This document shows positions 46,344-55,819 of a DNA stretch of 64,000 nucleotides, one piece after another. The notes below the pieces were generated by a model. It was not told where the DNA came from. It did no database searches and was given only the letters and a program-made list of their open reading frames with translations. The translations under genes and the position numbers were made by a program. How positions within the stretch are numbered: position 1 is the stretch's first letter; each line of letters opens with the position of its first letter. This DNA is from Oceanospirillum sp047518265 (lineage in GTDB: Bacteria > Pseudomonadota > Gammaproteobacteria > Pseudomonadales > Halomonadaceae), in assembly GCA_047518265.1 (NCBI GenBank), contig JAKZRG010000003.1, positions 62,001 to 126,000 on the forward strand, in the 5' to 3' direction.

Positions 46344-47792
46344 GTGAGTCAAGAAGTACTAGATAACTGTTTCCAAGATTGGCAAGAGCGCGAAGCTCTG
46401 GCTGAAGCTATGATTCCGCTGATTGGTCAGCTGTATCGTAAAAACAATGTAGTGACTTCACTTTATGGCCGAGCCATGGTGAACCAGTCTGTGATCCGCA
46501 TCCTGAAAGATCACCGCTTTGTTCGCCAAGTGGAAGGTACTGAGCTGTCTGTACGCGATACCTACCCTATTATTGAAACCATGTCTCGTTTGAACATGGG
46601 CCCGGCTCACGTTGATATCGGTAAGCTAGCGGTTAAATTTAAAACAGAAGGCAGTTCTGACCTGGAAGCTTTCCTGCGTCAAGAGCTGGATTCCGCTGTT
46701 GATGAGCACTCTGATGGTGCTGATGCCGGTTATAAAGACGTTGTACTGTACGGTTTTGGTCGTATCGGTCGTCTGTTAGCCCGTATCCTGGTTGAAAAAG
46801 CCGGTGGTGGTAACAAACTGCGTCTGCGCGCCATTGTGGTTCGTGGTGGTAAAGAAGGCGATCTGCAGAAGCGTGCTAGCTTACTGCGTCGTGATTCTGT
46901 ACACGGTTCTTTCCAAGGTACTATTGCGGTTGATGAAGATGCAAAAGCATTGATCATCAATGGCAACTACGTACAAATGATCTACGCTAACTCTCCTGCT
47001 GAAGTGGATTACACCACTTATGGCATTAACGATGCTATCGTAGTTGATAACACGGGCATGTGGCGTGATGAAGCCGGTCTGGGTCAACACCTAGATTGCA
47101 ACGGTGCTTCTCGTGTCTTGCTGACGGCTCCTGGTAAGGGCGATATCAAAAATATCGTTCACGGTATCAACAGTGGTGAGATTACAGGCGACGATAAAAT
47201 TCTGTCTGCTGCTTCTTGTACTACTAACGCTATCGTACCTGTACTGAAAGCGATGGAAGATAAGTATGGTGTTGTACACGGTCACGTTGAGACTGTTCAC
47301 GCCTTTACTAACGATCAGAACTTGATTGATAACTTCCATAAAGCTAAGCGTCGTGGTCGTTCTGCACCACTGAACATGGTTATCACTGAAACAGGTGCAG
47401 CATCAGCAGCAGCTAAAGCGCTGCCTTCTCTGAAAGGTAAGCTGACCGGTAACGCGATTCGTGTTCCAACGCCTAACGTTTCTATGGCAATTCTGAATCT
47501 GACTTTGGATAACGGCACTACCGTTGAAGAAGTGAATGATTATCTGCGTGACGCTTCTCTGCACTCAGGTCTGCAAAAGCAGATCGATTATGTGCGTTCT
47601 CCTGAAGTTGTTTCTTCTGATTTTGTCGGTAACCGTCATGCGGGTATCGTGGATGGCGAAGCGACGATTGTTAGCGGTAAGCAAGCTGTATTGTATGTTT
47701 GGTACGATAACGAGTTTGGCTATAGCTGCCAGGTTGTTCGTATTCTGCAACAGATCTCTAATGTACAGTTCCAACACTTTCCAGCCCGTTAA
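46344..47792 (+). CDS. gap: Glyceraldehyde-3-phosphate dehydrogenase, long N-terminally extended type
   Basis: 482 residues from the GTG at 46344 (GAGG six bases ahead). The first 125 or so residues are an extension absent from the common 330-residue GAPDH. Then the Rossmann start DVVLYGFGRIGRLLAR, the catalytic cysteine C292 in SAASCTTNAI with HVETVHAFTNDQ, and the C-terminal WYDNEFGYSCQVVR. This form sits between mfd and nqrA in Pseudomonas too. It makes 1,3-bisphosphoglycerate and NADH (or the reverse in gluconeogenesis). Codon bias is very strong, indicating high expression. A terminator follows. Confidence 0.95.
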   Translation: MSQEVLDNCFQDWQEREALAEAMIPLIGQLYRKNNVVTSLYGRAMVNQSVIRILKDHRFVRQVEGTELSVRDTYPIIETMSRLNMGPAHVDIGKLAVKFKTEGSSDLEAFLRQELDSAVDEHSDGADAGYKDVVLYGFGRIGRLLARILVEKAGGGNKLRLRAIVVRGGKEGDLQKRASLLRRDSVHGSFQGTIAVDEDAKALIINGNYVQMIYANSPAEVDYTTYGINDAIVVDNTGMWRDEAGLGQHLDCNGASRVLLTAPGKGDIKNIVHGINSGEITGDDKILSAASCTTNAIVPVLKAMEDKYGVVHGHVETVHAFTNDQNLIDNFHKAKRRGRSAPLNMVITETGAASAAAKALPSLKGKLTGNAIRVPTPNVSMAILNLTLDNGTTVEEVNDYLRDASLHSGLQKQIDYVRSPEVVSSDFVGNRHAGIVDGEATIVSGKQAVLYVWYDNEFGYSCQVVRILQQISNVQFQHFPAR

Positions 47793-47813
47793 TCAAGGCT
47801 GATAGTGACAAAG

Positions 47814-47849
47814 AGCCTATGTGGGAAACTACATAGGCTTTTTTTTTAT
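47814..47849 (+). terminator. Rho-independent terminator after gap
   Basis: AGCCTATGT pairs perfectly with ACATAGGCT around an eight-base loop, followed by a run of about nine T. It lies 21 bases after the gap stop. Confidence 0.93.
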
Positions 47850-48177
47850 TTTTTTTTGATTGACCAAGAACGTCATTTTTTTGAGATATATCAGATTTTT
47901 TCAGAAGATCGCCCCACTTTTTTTCCGCTATTTCTTTTCTTTCGCTTTAAATCGCCGCAAGTGCGTCAAAATGTCACGGACGCGTGTGGTAATGCCGTAA
48001 TCAGGTCTTTATAATGTGTGCGATTTTGGGGAGCGATCCGGGTGGGCAGGCTTAGGGTCAGCTAAAAAAACAGTTTTTAAAGCTGTAACAAAAGAATTTT
48101 TGCCTTGTGCTGTATTGCAGCACTGGGTAGATAGCATTTTATTTTCCAAATAATAACTAAGTGATTGGGCGAGACGT
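47850..48177. promoter_or_regulatory. nqr operon upstream region with TATAAT -10
   Basis: 328 bases, first half T-rich. A consensus -10 (TATAAT, 48010-48015) with a weak -35 (TGGTAA, 17-bp spacing) could serve nqrA, giving a leader of about 155 bases. A lone CTGTAAC half-site occurs at 48083 but has no partner. The nqrA RBS is weak (GCGAGA). No gene recognised here. Confidence 0.45.
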
Positions 48178-49530
48178 ATGATTACAATCAAACGTGGCCT
48201 TGATCTATCTTTAGCCGGGGCGCCAAAGCAAAGCATTGATAATGCTAAGCCAGTGCGCTCGGTTGCCGTGATTGGCCCCGACTATGTAGGTATGAAACCT
48301 ACAATGGCGGTGCGAGTGGGTGATCAGGTTAAATTAGGTCAAGAGCTCTTCAGTGATAAAAAGACCCCAGGTGTGAAATTCACCGCTCCAGCGGCCGGCG
48401 AAGTGATTGCCGTTAACCGTGGTGAGCGTCGTGTTTTGCAGTCTGTTGTGATCAAGGTAGCTGGCAAAGAAGAAAAAGTTCAGTTTACCAAGTACGACCA
48501 GGGACAACTGGCCGGATTGGATCGCGACAAAGTTCAGGAAAATCTGATTGAATCAGGTTTGTGGACTACTCTGCGTACACGTCCTTTTAGCAGTGTACCT
48601 GCACCGGGTTCTGCTCCTAAATCGATCTTTGTAAACGCAATGGATACTAATCCTCTGGCAGCAGATCCGGCAGTGGTTCTGAAAGGTCAGGAGAGTGATT
48701 TCCAAGCAGGTTTGGCAGTGCTGGCTAATCTAACAGACGGTAAAGTGTTTGTTTGTAAAGCTTCTGGCGCTTCTATCCCGGCTCAAGCCGGTGGTTCTGT
48801 TGTTGTGGAAGAGTTTGATGGTCCACACCCTGCAGGACTTCCAGGTACTCATATCCATTATTTGGATCCAGTGAGTATTGGTAAAGTTGCTTGGACTGTT
48901 GGTTACCAGGACGTTGTAGCGATTGGCCAACTGTTCCTGACCGGTGAGCTAAATGTTAGCCGTGTTGTTGCGGTTGCCGGCCCTGAAGCCAAAAATCCTC
49001 GTCTGCTGAAAACACGCCAAGGTGCAAGCCTTGAAGACCTGTGTAAAGCAGAAGTAACTGAGCGCTCTAAGGTACGTCTGATTTCAGGCTCTGTTTTTGG
49101 TGGTCGTACCGCTGAAGGCACATTTGCTTTCCTAGGTCGTTACCAGACTCAAGTAAGCATCTTGAGAGAAGGTAATCAGCGTGACTTTATGGGCTGGATG
49201 TCTCCAGGTGCCAATAAGCACTCTATGCTGAATATCTATGTTTCTAAGCTTCTAGGCCTGAAAAACTATGCACCGACTACCAATACAAACGGTAGTGAGC
49301 GTGCCATGGTACCCGTAGGTTCTTATGAGCGAGTAATGCCGTTGGATATCTTACCGACTCAGCTGTTACGAGCTCTGGTTGTTGGCGATATTGAATCCGC
49401 TATGCAGCTGGGTTGTTTAGAGCTGGATGAAGAAGATTTGGCGCTATGTACTTATGTTTGCCCAGGTAAATATGAATTCGGCCCTATCCTGCGTAACAAC
49501 CTGACCAATATCGTGAAGGAGGGTTACTAA
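48178..49530 (+). CDS. nqrA: Na+-translocating NADH:quinone reductase subunit A
   Basis: Peripheral cytoplasmic subunit of the sodium pump Na+-NQR, associated with quinone binding, without cofactor of its own. The 450 residues start MITIKRGLDLSLAGAPKQ, the standard NqrA N-terminus, and end with the conserved LCTYVCPGKYEFGPILR region. First gene of nqrABCDEF; its stop overlaps the nqrB start (TAATG). Confidence 0.98.
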   Translation: MITIKRGLDLSLAGAPKQSIDNAKPVRSVAVIGPDYVGMKPTMAVRVGDQVKLGQELFSDKKTPGVKFTAPAAGEVIAVNRGERRVLQSVVIKVAGKEEKVQFTKYDQGQLAGLDRDKVQENLIESGLWTTLRTRPFSSVPAPGSAPKSIFVNAMDTNPLAADPAVVLKGQESDFQAGLAVLANLTDGKVFVCKASGASIPAQAGGSVVVEEFDGPHPAGLPGTHIHYLDPVSIGKVAWTVGYQDVVAIGQLFLTGELNVSRVVAVAGPEAKNPRLLKTRQGASLEDLCKAEVTERSKVRLISGSVFGGRTAEGTFAFLGRYQTQVSILREGNQRDFMGWMSPGANKHSMLNIYVSKLLGLKNYAPTTNTNGSERAMVPVGSYERVMPLDILPTQLLRALVVGDIESAMQLGCLELDEEDLALCTYVCPGKYEFGPILRNNLTNIVKEGY

Positions 49531-50732
49531 TGGGTTTGCGTCAAATACTGGACAATATGGAGCCACACTTCCACAAAGGTGGTAAGTACGAAAACTGGTA
49601 TGCCCTGTATGAAGCAGCGGATACTATTTTTTATGCTCCAGATTCGACCACAAAAACAACCTCTCACATTCGCGATGGTGTTGACCTGAAGCGTATGATG
49701 ATCACCGTATGGATGTGTACCTTCCCTGCGATGTTCTTCGGTATGTGGAATATTGGTTTTCATGCCAATACGGCCATGGCCGAAGCGGGCATGGTTGATG
49801 CTGAAGGTTGGCGTCACGGTCTGATCAGTCTGTTTGCAGGTTATGATCCTGCCAGCCTGTGGGATAATATGATCCACGGTGCGATGTACTTCTTGCCAGT
49901 CTATGCGGTGACCTTCATCGTTGGTGGCTTCTGGGAAGTGCTGTTTGCAATGAAACGTGGTCACGAAGTGAACGAAGGTTTCTTCGTAACATCTATCCTG
50001 TTTGCATTGACACTACCGCCGAGCATTCCTCTATGGCAAGTAGCACTGGGCATTAGCTTTGGTGTTGTGGTTGCTAAAGAGATCTTTGGTGGTACCGGTA
50101 AAAACTTCCTTAACCCTGCTCTGGCAGGTCGTGCATTCCTGTACTTTGCGTACCCTGCACAGATCTCTGGTGATGCGGTTTGGACGGCTGTAGATGGTTA
50201 CACAGGTGCAACTGCACTGAGTGTTGCAGCTGCAGATGGCGTTGAAGGCCTGATGAATACCCTGACTTGGTGGGATTCATTTGTCGGTGTTATGCCGGGT
50301 TCTATGGGTGAAACCTCTACTCTGGCGATCATGATCGGCGGTGGTTTCTTATTGGCAACACGTATTGCTTCTTGGCGTATTGTTGCTGGTGTCCTGATCG
50401 GTATGTTTGCTCTGAGCACACTGCTGAATGCCGTAGGTTCTGATACTAATCCTATGTTTGCAGTACCTTGGTACTGGCACCTGACTATTGGTGGTGTAGC
50501 GTTTGGTATGTTCTTTATGGCGACGGACCCAGTCTCTGCCTCTATGACCAACGCGGGTAAAATCTGGTTTGGTATTCTGATTGGTGTAATGACAGTACTG
50601 ATCCGTGTGATCAACCCAGCATTCCCAGAAGGTATTATGCTGGCCATTCTGTTTGCCAACCTGTTTGCCCCGTTCATTGACCACTTTGTGGTTCAGGCCA
50701 ACATCAAACGGAGAATGATGCGCAATGTCTAG
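49530..50732 (+). CDS. nqrB: Na+-translocating NADH:quinone reductase subunit B
   Basis: Integral membrane subunit with about ten helices. It carries covalently bound FMN on a threonine, here T228 in GYTGATAL, plus riboflavin. 400 residues, full length. Family segments EAADTIFYAPDSTTK and GGTGKNFLNPALAGRAFLYF are present. It overlaps nqrA by one base and nqrC by eight. Confidence 0.98.
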   Translation: MGLRQILDNMEPHFHKGGKYENWYALYEAADTIFYAPDSTTKTTSHIRDGVDLKRMMITVWMCTFPAMFFGMWNIGFHANTAMAEAGMVDAEGWRHGLISLFAGYDPASLWDNMIHGAMYFLPVYAVTFIVGGFWEVLFAMKRGHEVNEGFFVTSILFALTLPPSIPLWQVALGISFGVVVAKEIFGGTGKNFLNPALAGRAFLYFAYPAQISGDAVWTAVDGYTGATALSVAAADGVEGLMNTLTWWDSFVGVMPGSMGETSTLAIMIGGGFLLATRIASWRIVAGVLIGMFALSTLLNAVGSDTNPMFAVPWYWHLTIGGVAFGMFFMATDPVSASMTNAGKIWFGILIGVMTVLIRVINPAFPEGIMLAILFANLFAPFIDHFVVQANIKRRMMRNV

Positions 50733-51504
50733 TAATAACGATTCCATCAAGAAGACGCTAACGGTAGCCCTGCTACTGTGTATCGTCTGCTCCGTGATCG
50801 TTTCCGGCGCAGCCGTAGTCTTTAAAGCTCAACAGTTAGAAAACGTTGATCTTGACCGTAAGAGTAACATTCTGGCCGCCGCTGGCTTATTAGAGCCGGG
50901 CAAAAGTGTAGATGAACTGTTTGCTCAGATTAAACCTAAAGTGGTTGATCTGAACACCGGTGAATACACGGATGCGGTCGATGTAAATACTTACAATCAG
51001 CTGAAAGCCGCGAAAGAGCCTTCTCTGTCTAAAGCACTGACCAGTGCTGAAGATATCGCGAGCATTAAACGCCGTGAGCATTACGCCACTGTTTACTTGG
51101 TTGAAAAAGACGGTCAGCTAGATCGTATTATTCTGCCAGTTCGTGGCTCTGGTCTATGGTCTACTCTGCACGGTTTCCTAGCATTGGAAGCTGATGCAAA
51201 CACAGTCGTTGGTTTAGGTTTTTATCAGCATGCTGAAACACCGGGTCTAGGTGGTGAAGTTGATAACCCTAAATGGAAAGCGCTGTGGCCAGGTAAGAAA
51301 GTCTTCGAAGAAGGCAGCATGACTCCAGCGATCACTCTGATCAAGGGTTCTGTTGATGCCAGCACACCAAACGGTGAGCACAAAATCGATGGCCTTTCTG
51401 GTGCGACTCTAACCAGCCGTGGTGTAAGTAACCTAGTTCAGTACTGGGTTGGTGGTGAGGGCTTTGGTCCTTACCTGAGCAAAATTCGTAAGGAAGGAGT
51501 ATAA
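50725..51504 (+). CDS. nqrC: Na+-translocating NADH:quinone reductase subunit C
   Basis: Membrane-anchored periplasmic subunit with covalent FMN on T228 in the motif DGLSGATLTSRG, attached by ApbE. 259 residues with one N-terminal helix (about 11-32). GFYQHAETPGLGGEVDNPKW is the other conserved segment. It overlaps nqrB by eight bases, so it is translationally coupled. Confidence 0.98.
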   Translation: MSSNNDSIKKTLTVALLLCIVCSVIVSGAAVVFKAQQLENVDLDRKSNILAAAGLLEPGKSVDELFAQIKPKVVDLNTGEYTDAVDVNTYNQLKAAKEPSLSKALTSAEDIASIKRREHYATVYLVEKDGQLDRIILPVRGSGLWSTLHGFLALEADANTVVGLGFYQHAETPGLGGEVDNPKWKALWPGKKVFEEGSMTPAITLIKGSVDASTPNGEHKIDGLSGATLTSRGVSNLVQYWVGGEGFGPYLSKIRKEGV

Positions 51505-51506
51505 CC

Positions 51507-52172
51507 ATGTCCGATACTCCAAAGGGCGTTCTAATTAGCCCTATTTTTACAAATAACCCGATTGCTCTGCAGATTCTGGGTATTTGTTCTGCTTTGGCAG
51601 TAACCACTAACATGGGTACTGCTGTTGTAATGGGTGTTGCGGTAAGCTTTGTAACGGCATTTTCGAGCATGTTTATCTCGATGATCCGTAACCATATTCC
51701 AAGCAGCATTCGTATTATCGTACAAATGACCATTATTGCCTCTCTGGTAATCGTAGTAGATCAGCTGTTAAAAGCTTACGCCTACGACACCAGTAAGCAG
51801 CTGTCGGTATTTGTTGGTTTGATTATTACCAACTGTATCGTAATGGGTCGTGCAGAAGCATACGCCATGAAAAATGGCCCTGTGATGAGCTTTATCGATG
51901 GTATCGGTAATGGTCTGGGTTATACCGTGGTACTGCTGTTTGTTGGTTTTGTACGTGAACTGTTCGGTTCTGGTAGCCTGTTTGGCATCCAGATTCTAGA
52001 AAAGATCAATGATGGTGGTTGGTATCTGCCAAATGGCTTGATGCTGTTACCTCCTTCTGCATTCTTTATTATTGCGGGCTTTATCTGGCTGATCCGTACT
52101 TGGCAGCCTGCGCAAAATGAAGCAGCAGAGTTCAAGATCACTGCAAATACTCAGGCTAAGGAGGCCGTATAA
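51507..52172 (+). CDS. nqrD: Na+-translocating NADH:quinone reductase subunit D
   Basis: Six-helix membrane subunit. With NqrE it holds the intramembrane iron centre and is related to RnfE. 221 residues. Conserved cysteines lie in LGICSALAVTTNMG and LIITNCIVMGRAEAYA. GGAG precedes the start; the stop overlaps the nqrE ATG. Confidence 0.98.
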   Translation: MSDTPKGVLISPIFTNNPIALQILGICSALAVTTNMGTAVVMGVAVSFVTAFSSMFISMIRNHIPSSIRIIVQMTIIASLVIVVDQLLKAYAYDTSKQLSVFVGLIITNCIVMGRAEAYAMKNGPVMSFIDGIGNGLGYTVVLLFVGFVRELFGSGSLFGIQILEKINDGGWYLPNGLMLLPPSAFFIIAGFIWLIRTWQPAQNEAAEFKITANTQAKEAV

Positions 52173-52792
52173 TGTTTGAATATTATCTAAGCCTTCTGAT
52201 CAAGGCGATGTTTGTAGAAAACATGGCCCTGGCATTCTTCCTGGGTATGTGTACCTTCCTGGCAGTTTCGAAGAAAGTTGAAGCTGCTCTGGGTCTTGGT
52301 GTTGCCGTTGTTGTTGTACTGGTTATTACCGTTCCGGTAAATAACCTGATCTATAATAACTTGTTACGTGAAGGCGCACTGGTTTGGACCGGCATGGAAG
52401 GTGCTGAATCCATGGATCTGAGCTTCCTGGGTTACTTGAGTTATATCGGCGTAATTGCTGCTATGGTTCAGATTCTGGAAATGTTCCTCGATAAATTTGT
52501 ACCTGCACTTTATAACGCGTTGGGTGTTTTCCTACCGCTGATTACGGTGAACTGTGCGATCTTGGGTGCGTCTCTGTTTATGGCAGAGCGTGACTACAAT
52601 TTCGGTGAGTCCGTCGTTTATGGTGCGGGTGCAGGTATCGGTTGGGCGCTGGCAATTGTTGCGCTGGCGGGTATCCGTGAAAAACTGAAGTACAGTGATG
52701 TACCAAAAGGCCTTGAAGGTCTGGGTATCACCTTCGTGACTGTAGGTCTGATGTCTCTGGGCTTTATGTCCTTCTCAGGCGTACAGCTGTAA
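52172..52792 (+). CDS. nqrE: Na+-translocating NADH:quinone reductase subunit E
   Basis: Six-helix membrane subunit, inverted-topology partner of NqrD, related to RnfA. 206 residues. Conserved cysteines lie in FFLGMCTFLAVSKKVEAALG and PLITVNCAILGASLF. AAGGAGG lies ahead of the start. Confidence 0.98.
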   Translation: MFEYYLSLLIKAMFVENMALAFFLGMCTFLAVSKKVEAALGLGVAVVVVLVITVPVNNLIYNNLLREGALVWTGMEGAESMDLSFLGYLSYIGVIAAMVQILEMFLDKFVPALYNALGVFLPLITVNCAILGASLFMAERDYNFGESVVYGAGAGIGWALAIVALAGIREKLKYSDVPKGLEGLGITFVTVGLMSLGFMSFSGVQL

Positions 52793-52831
52793 GTGCAGTT
52801 GACGGAAACTTAGAACAAAAAGGTTCAGAAC

Positions 52832-54061
52832 ATGGTTGATTCACAACTTATTGTGCTGGGCGTGGTTATGTTCACCATTATCGTAGTTTCTTTGGTACTG
52901 GTGATTCTAGCTGCACGCGGCAAGCTGGTTAATAGTGGCGATGTCACTGTAACCATTAATGGGGAGCAAAAAATTACCACCCCTGCTGGTGGTAAATTGC
53001 TCCAGACTCTGGCGTCCAATGGTATCTTCCTATCATCCGCATGTGGTGGTGGTGGTTCTTGCGCTCAGTGTAAATGTATTGTTTCTGACGGCGGCGGTTC
53101 TATTCTGCCAACGGAAGAATCTCACTTCACAATGGGTGAGAAAAAAGAAGGTTGGCGTCTGTCTTGCCAGGTTCCTGTTAAACAGGACATGGAAGTAGAA
53201 GTAGAAGCTGATGTCTTCGGTGTTAAGAAGTGGGAATGTACTGTTGAATCTAATGACAACGTTGCGACCTTTATTAAAGAGCTGACACTGCGTCTGCCTG
53301 AAGGTGAAAACGTTGACTTCCGTGCCGGTGGTTATGTTCAGCTAGAAGTACCACCACATGAAGTACATTATAAAGACTTCGTTATCGGTGAAGAGTATCA
53401 CCCTGACTGGGATAAGTTTGATATTTGGAAGTACGTATCGAAAGTGGATGAAACCATTACTCGTGCATACTCCATGGCAAACTACCCAGAAGAGCGCGGT
53501 ATCGTTAAATTCAACATTCGTGTTGCATCACCTCCTCCGGGCCGTGATGAGCTGCCTCCAGGTCAGATGTCTTCTTACGTCTTCAGCCTGACGCCAGGGG
53601 ATAAGATCACTGTATCTGGTCCATTTGGTGAGTTCTTTGCCCGTGAAACTGACAACGAAATGGTTTTCGTTGGTGGTGGTGCGGGTATGGCTCCGATGCG
53701 TTCTCATATCTTCGATCAGCTGAAGCGTCTTGAGTCTAAGCGTAAGATCTCTTTCTGGTATGGTGCACGTTCTATGCGTGAAGCCTTCTATGTAGAAGAG
53801 TTTGATAAGCTGCAAGAAGAGAATGAAAACTTTAAGTGGCACCTTGCCCTATCTGATCCTCTGCCTGAGGACAATTGGGAAGGCTACACTGGCTTTATTC
53901 ACAATGTACTGTTTGAAAACTATCTGAAGGATCACGAAGCGCCTGAAGATTGTGAATACTACATGTGTGGGCCTCCTATGATGAATGCAGCGGTTATTCA
54001 ATTGCTGCTTAATCTGGGTGTCGAGCGTGAAAATATCCTACTTGATGACTTCGGTGGTTAA
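52832..54061 (+). CDS. nqrF: Na+-translocating NADH:quinone reductase subunit F
   Basis: Electron-entry subunit: N-terminal membrane helix (about 6-28), [2Fe-2S] ferredoxin domain with SACGGGGSCAQCKC and a fourth cysteine in RLSCQVPV, then an FNR-like FAD/NADH module (RAYSMANYPEE for FAD, FVGGGAGMAPMRSHIFDQL for NADH, YYMCGPPMM near the end). 409 residues. It oxidises NADH and passes electrons to the membrane subunits. Confidence 0.98.
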   Translation: MVDSQLIVLGVVMFTIIVVSLVLVILAARGKLVNSGDVTVTINGEQKITTPAGGKLLQTLASNGIFLSSACGGGGSCAQCKCIVSDGGGSILPTEESHFTMGEKKEGWRLSCQVPVKQDMEVEVEADVFGVKKWECTVESNDNVATFIKELTLRLPEGENVDFRAGGYVQLEVPPHEVHYKDFVIGEEYHPDWDKFDIWKYVSKVDETITRAYSMANYPEERGIVKFNIRVASPPPGRDELPPGQMSSYVFSLTPGDKITVSGPFGEFFARETDNEMVFVGGGAGMAPMRSHIFDQLKRLESKRKISFWYGARSMREAFYVEEFDKLQEENENFKWHLALSDPLPEDNWEGYTGFIHNVLFENYLKDHEAPEDCEYYMCGPPMMNAAVIQLLLNLGVERENILLDDFGG

Positions 54062-54118
54062 GGGATGAGCAGCAAAGCTTTTGCTGCACGGGCCATCTCT
54101 CTTGCAGAGGTGGTGCCG

Positions 54119-55210
54119 ATGCACTTTGCACGCTACTTATTACAGGGCGTTTATCGCTCTGTAATAAGCTTTAAAGTGGGGCTGGTTCTTTTAGGGCTGG
54201 CCCTTCTTGCTGGTTGTGATAACCACCCAGTGATACAGAAATACTCTGGCAATATTATGGGTACGACTTATCACGTCAGCGTACTTATGCTAGATAATGA
54301 TGAAGCTCGTCAGCAACTTGCCGAGGGTATTCATCAGACACTTGTGGATATTGATCTGAAAATGTCCACCTATAAGTCTCATTCAGAGTTGTCCCGTTTT
54401 AATCAAACTGCTCCAGGGGAATGGTTTGATGTCTCTACTGATACCGGTAAAGTAATCTCAGAAGCCCTTGATTTGTCAGGCAGCAGCCAGGGTGCCTTTG
54501 ATCCGACCGTAGGGCCTTTAGTGAATTTATGGGGCTTTGGCCCAGACCTAAAGCCTAATAAAATACCGGATGAGCTGACATTAGCCGAAGCCTTTACCCG
54601 TGTGGGTTATCGTGCTTTGCATATTGAACCTCAGTTATCAGGCTCTGATAACAGCCGCACCGTATCAGGCTATCGAGTTAAAAAAGATAAAGATATTTAT
54701 TTAGACCTATCCGCCATAGCGAAGGGTTATGGTGTTGATAAAGTAGCCTTGTATCTAGAAAAATCTGGCTATAAAAGCTATTTGGTGGAAGTGGGCGGCG
54801 AGATTCGTGTTAAAGGCGCAAAACCAAATGGCAGCCTATGGCGTATTGCTATAGAGAAACCGGTTTCCGATGGTCAGGTAGTACAAGGTGTTATGGGGCT
54901 AAGTGATATAGCAGTTGCGACCTCAGGCAGTTATCGAAATTATTTTGAGTATGAGGGGCAGCGTTACTCTCATACGATCGACCCGGCTAACGGACAGCCT
55001 ATTAACCATACTTTGGCGTCGGTAACCGTTTTACATCCTTCCTGTGCCAGCGCCGATGCTTTGGCGACCACCTTGATGGTGATGGGGCCAGACAAAGGTT
55101 TTAAATACGCACAAGATAATAATCTGGCTGTTTATATGCTGGTTAAGTCTGGTGATGAATTTACGGTGAAACAAACCCAGCAGTTTTTAAAAACGGCTCA
55201 GTTGAACTAA
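54119..55210 (+). CDS. apbE: FAD:protein FMN transferase (lipoprotein)
   Basis: Transfers FMN from FAD onto threonines of NqrB and NqrC. A lipoprotein signal ends in LALLAGC. Catalytic-domain features: IMGTTYHVSV, DLSAIAKGYGVDKVA, EVGGEIRVKG and the C-terminal ASADALATTLMVMG with the conserved Asp and Thr. ATG 54119 (GAGG eight bases ahead) gives a signal peptide of reasonable length and 363 residues. ATG 54065, four bases after nqrF, is the alternative with 18 more residues. Its place after nqrF fits its role. Confidence 0.95.
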   Translation: MHFARYLLQGVYRSVISFKVGLVLLGLALLAGCDNHPVIQKYSGNIMGTTYHVSVLMLDNDEARQQLAEGIHQTLVDIDLKMSTYKSHSELSRFNQTAPGEWFDVSTDTGKVISEALDLSGSSQGAFDPTVGPLVNLWGFGPDLKPNKIPDELTLAEAFTRVGYRALHIEPQLSGSDNSRTVSGYRVKKDKDIYLDLSAIAKGYGVDKVALYLEKSGYKSYLVEVGGEIRVKGAKPNGSLWRIAIEKPVSDGQVVQGVMGLSDIAVATSGSYRNYFEYEGQRYSHTIDPANGQPINHTLASVTVLHPSCASADALATTLMVMGPDKGFKYAQDNNLAVYMLVKSGDEFTVKQTQQFLKTAQLN

Positions 55211-55266
55211 ACACCGCTAAATTAAACGAATACAGTTAAATATTTAAAGAAAATAGGTAAATACTC

Positions 55267-55527
55267 ATGACAACAATGATTTTAGCGATGGTAGTGATCG
55301 CTCTGCTTATGACTGGTATGGCCGTTGGCGTACTTTGTGGCCGCAAACCCATTGCGGGTTCTTGTGGCGGTATGAGTGCTATTGGCATGCTCTCTGACTG
55401 TGATATCTGTGGCGGCAACAAAGATATTTGTGAAACCGAGCAAGAGAAAAAAGCAGATAAAAGTGAGAATGCCATGAATATGGATCTGGCTTATGATGCA
55501 ACGCAGAATGCTGAAGAGAAAAAATAA
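55267..55527 (+). CDS. nqrM: Na+-NQR maturation protein NqrM (DUF539)
   Basis: A small membrane protein of 86 residues: one N-terminal helix (about 3-24) followed by a conserved cysteine cluster (LCGRKPIAGSCGG, LSDCDICGGNKDIC), with an acidic/lysine tail. NqrM is required for assembly of active Na+-NQR, probably by delivering iron to the NqrD/NqrE centre. It follows apbE as in Vibrio and Pseudomonas. Confidence 0.95.
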   Translation: MTTMILAMVVIALLMTGMAVGVLCGRKPIAGSCGGMSAIGMLSDCDICGGNKDICETEQEKKADKSENAMNMDLAYDATQNAEEKK

Positions 55528-55819
55528 GTTCAGAATACAGCGCAGAAAATAACGTATTGAAAGTAACGTTAGTCATATAACGTTGGAAATAAAATATTAG
55601 ATATAAGATAGTCATAACAATTCAGGCCAAATAGCTTCGCTCGTACTCATTGCTTTCTAAGAGAAATAAGCTTATCTAACCAGATTTTTAGATAAGAGAA
55701 GGCTAATTAGAAACAGTACGCGGCGAAAGCATAATTGCTGACAGTGGCTAATGAGTCCACATTAGAAGACTCAGGCACAGTCAGATCTAACACGACAGTT
55801 AGGGAGTTATTCAGCGACA

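Noticed and set aside
48083..48089. CTGTAAC upstream of nqrA as a Pho half-site
   Set aside because: No second half-site 11 bp away on either side.
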